Assembly: GCA_902782885.1 (NCBI GenBank)
Contig: CACZOW010000187.1
Coordinates: 1-7,890 of the forward strand
DNA length: 7,890 nt
Source of the DNA: an uncultured Ruminococcus sp.
Lineage (GTDB): Bacteria; Bacillota; Clostridia; UBA1212; UBA1255
Direction: 5' to 3'
This document shows, piece by piece, positions 7,662-7,890 of this stretch; position 1 is the first letter of the stretch; every line of letters begins with the position of its first letter. The notes below the pieces were generated by a model. It was not told the origin of the DNA. It made no database searches and was given only the letters and a program-made list of their open reading frames with translations. Position numbers and translations under genes: made by a program.

Positions 7662-7683
7662 GATCCGTATTCTTTTTTCATAT

Positions 7684-7701
7684 CAAAATGTTAACATTTT
7701 G
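7684..7701. promoter_or_regulatory. 18-bp perfect palindromic operator over the operon -10
   Basis: CAAAATGTTAACATTTTG is its own reverse complement over all 18 positions and covers the -10 box of the operon promoter. The position fits repression by a dimeric helix-turn-helix protein. It has TTAA at the centre and lacks the central CG common in LacI-family operators, so a ROK-, GntR- or other-type repressor is as likely. The regulator is not in the window. Confidence 0.75.
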
Positions 7702-7716
7702 CCGCGGAGAAGTCAA
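7688..7716 (-). promoter_or_regulatory. Promoter of the three-gene glycosidase operon
   Basis: On the - strand TTGACT (7716-7711, 5 of 6) and TAACAT (7693-7688, 4 of 6) are separated by 17 bp. The start is predicted near 7681, which gives a leader of about 33 nt to ATG 7648. The weak -10 suits a regulated promoter that needs an activator. Confidence 0.7.
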
Positions 7717-7727
7717 GCGCTCAAGCC

Positions 7728-7759
7728 GACATTTACTCAAGGAAAAAGTGACATTTACT
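7728..7759. promoter_or_regulatory. Paired direct repeats GACATTTACT, candidate activator sites
   Basis: Identical 10-mers lie at 7728-7737 and 7750-7759, 22 bp apart start to start, about two helical turns, so both fall on one face of the DNA. The inner edges sit 11 bp above the -35 of the operon promoter and 12 bp above the -35 of the divergent promoter. Tandem direct repeats of this spacing are typical of AraC-family activators. Confidence 0.65.
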
Positions 7760-7771
7760 ATAGCACTAACG

Positions 7772-7801
7772 TTGACGGCGGGCGGGCGTTTCGGTTAAAA
7801 T
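7772..7801 (+). promoter_or_regulatory. Divergent promoter for the gene leaving the right edge
   Basis: TTGACG (7772-7777, 5 of 6) and TAAAAT (7796-7801, 5 of 6) are separated by 18 bp. The start is predicted near 7808, giving a leader of about 40 nt before ATG 7849. Confidence 0.65.
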
Positions 7802-7848
7802 ACCGGCAGTCGCTGACATATGTGCGGTACGGAGGGAGTGTTGTCCGC

Positions 7849-7890
7849 ATGAAAAGAAATCTGATACAAATTTTGTCGTTTCTTCTGGGA
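7849..7890 (+). CDS. 5' end of a divergent gene, cut by the window edge
   Basis: The start ATG is followed by 14 open codons reading MKRNLIQILSFLLG to the edge. GGAGGGAG (7831-7838) lies 10 nt upstream, and a promoter lies at 7772-7801. Two basic residues followed by a hydrophobic run fit a signal peptide or a first membrane helix. In glycan loci of this type the divergent gene is often a sugar-binding lipoprotein, a membrane sensor or a membrane-anchored AraC regulator, but the visible residues cannot decide among these. Confidence 0.65.
   Translation, partial: MKRNLIQILSFLLG

Noticed and set aside
7649..7681. Upstream ATG start for the GH123-like gene (11 more residues)
   Set aside because: It has no ribosome binding site and coincides with the predicted transcription start, while the ATG at 7648 has GGGAGGGG at 5 nt.
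7820..7852. Ten-codon leader ORF whose TGA overlaps the ATG of the divergent gene (ATGA)
   Set aside because: The overlap is neat, but the leader ATG has no ribosome binding site and the peptide shows no attenuation-type codon run; probably chance.

Overview
The window looks like an accessory locus of a GC-rich bacterium, most plausibly a Clostridia-type member of the Bacillota that lives on complex glycans. The reasons are tRNA genes without an encoded CCA end, textbook sigma-A promoters, strong AGGAGG-type ribosome binding sites, short-leader operons, and carbohydrate-active enzymes that carry no signal peptide. Lentisphaerota or Verrucomicrobiota-type glycan degraders have similar gene content, so the taxon is an inference only.

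Layout. Positions 1-249 hold a tandem array of hairpin repeats with a 53-bp period and a 106-bp super-period. It enters from the left edge and stops abruptly inside a repeat. Positions 250-510 show no convincing gene. A tRNA-Gly(CCC) gene on the + strand (580-650, promoter 511-539) converges on a tRNA-Thr(GGT) gene on the - strand (763-835). The latter has a perfect consensus promoter (868-896) and an intrinsic terminator (735-754). Positions 978-1203 carry a decayed, frame-broken remnant that reads on the - strand.

From 7716 down to 1196 lies one - strand operon of three glycoside hydrolase-like genes separated by 21-nt gaps: a GH123/DUF4091-like protein (6050-7648), a GH106-like large hydrolase (2900-6028) and a GH43-like beta-propeller with a CBM32-type domain and a fibronectin III-like domain (1196-2878). 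The remnant at 978-1203 overlaps the end of the last gene and looks like a fourth member that has decayed.

The control region (7684-7801) is compact. The operon promoter has an 18-bp perfect palindrome lying over its -10. Two direct repeats GACATTTACT, 22 bp apart, sit midway between this promoter and a divergent + strand promoter. That promoter drives a gene of which only the first 14 codons (7849-7890) are inside the window. This arrangement suggests repression plus AraC-type activation by a sugar signal.

Together the three enzymes would trim an oligosaccharide inside the cell: an N-acetylhexosamine-type cleavage (GH123-like), an alpha-rhamnosidase-type cleavage (GH106-like) and a pentosidase or galactosidase-type cleavage (GH43-like). 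The substrate is not known from the sequence. No transporter or complete regulator is inside the window.
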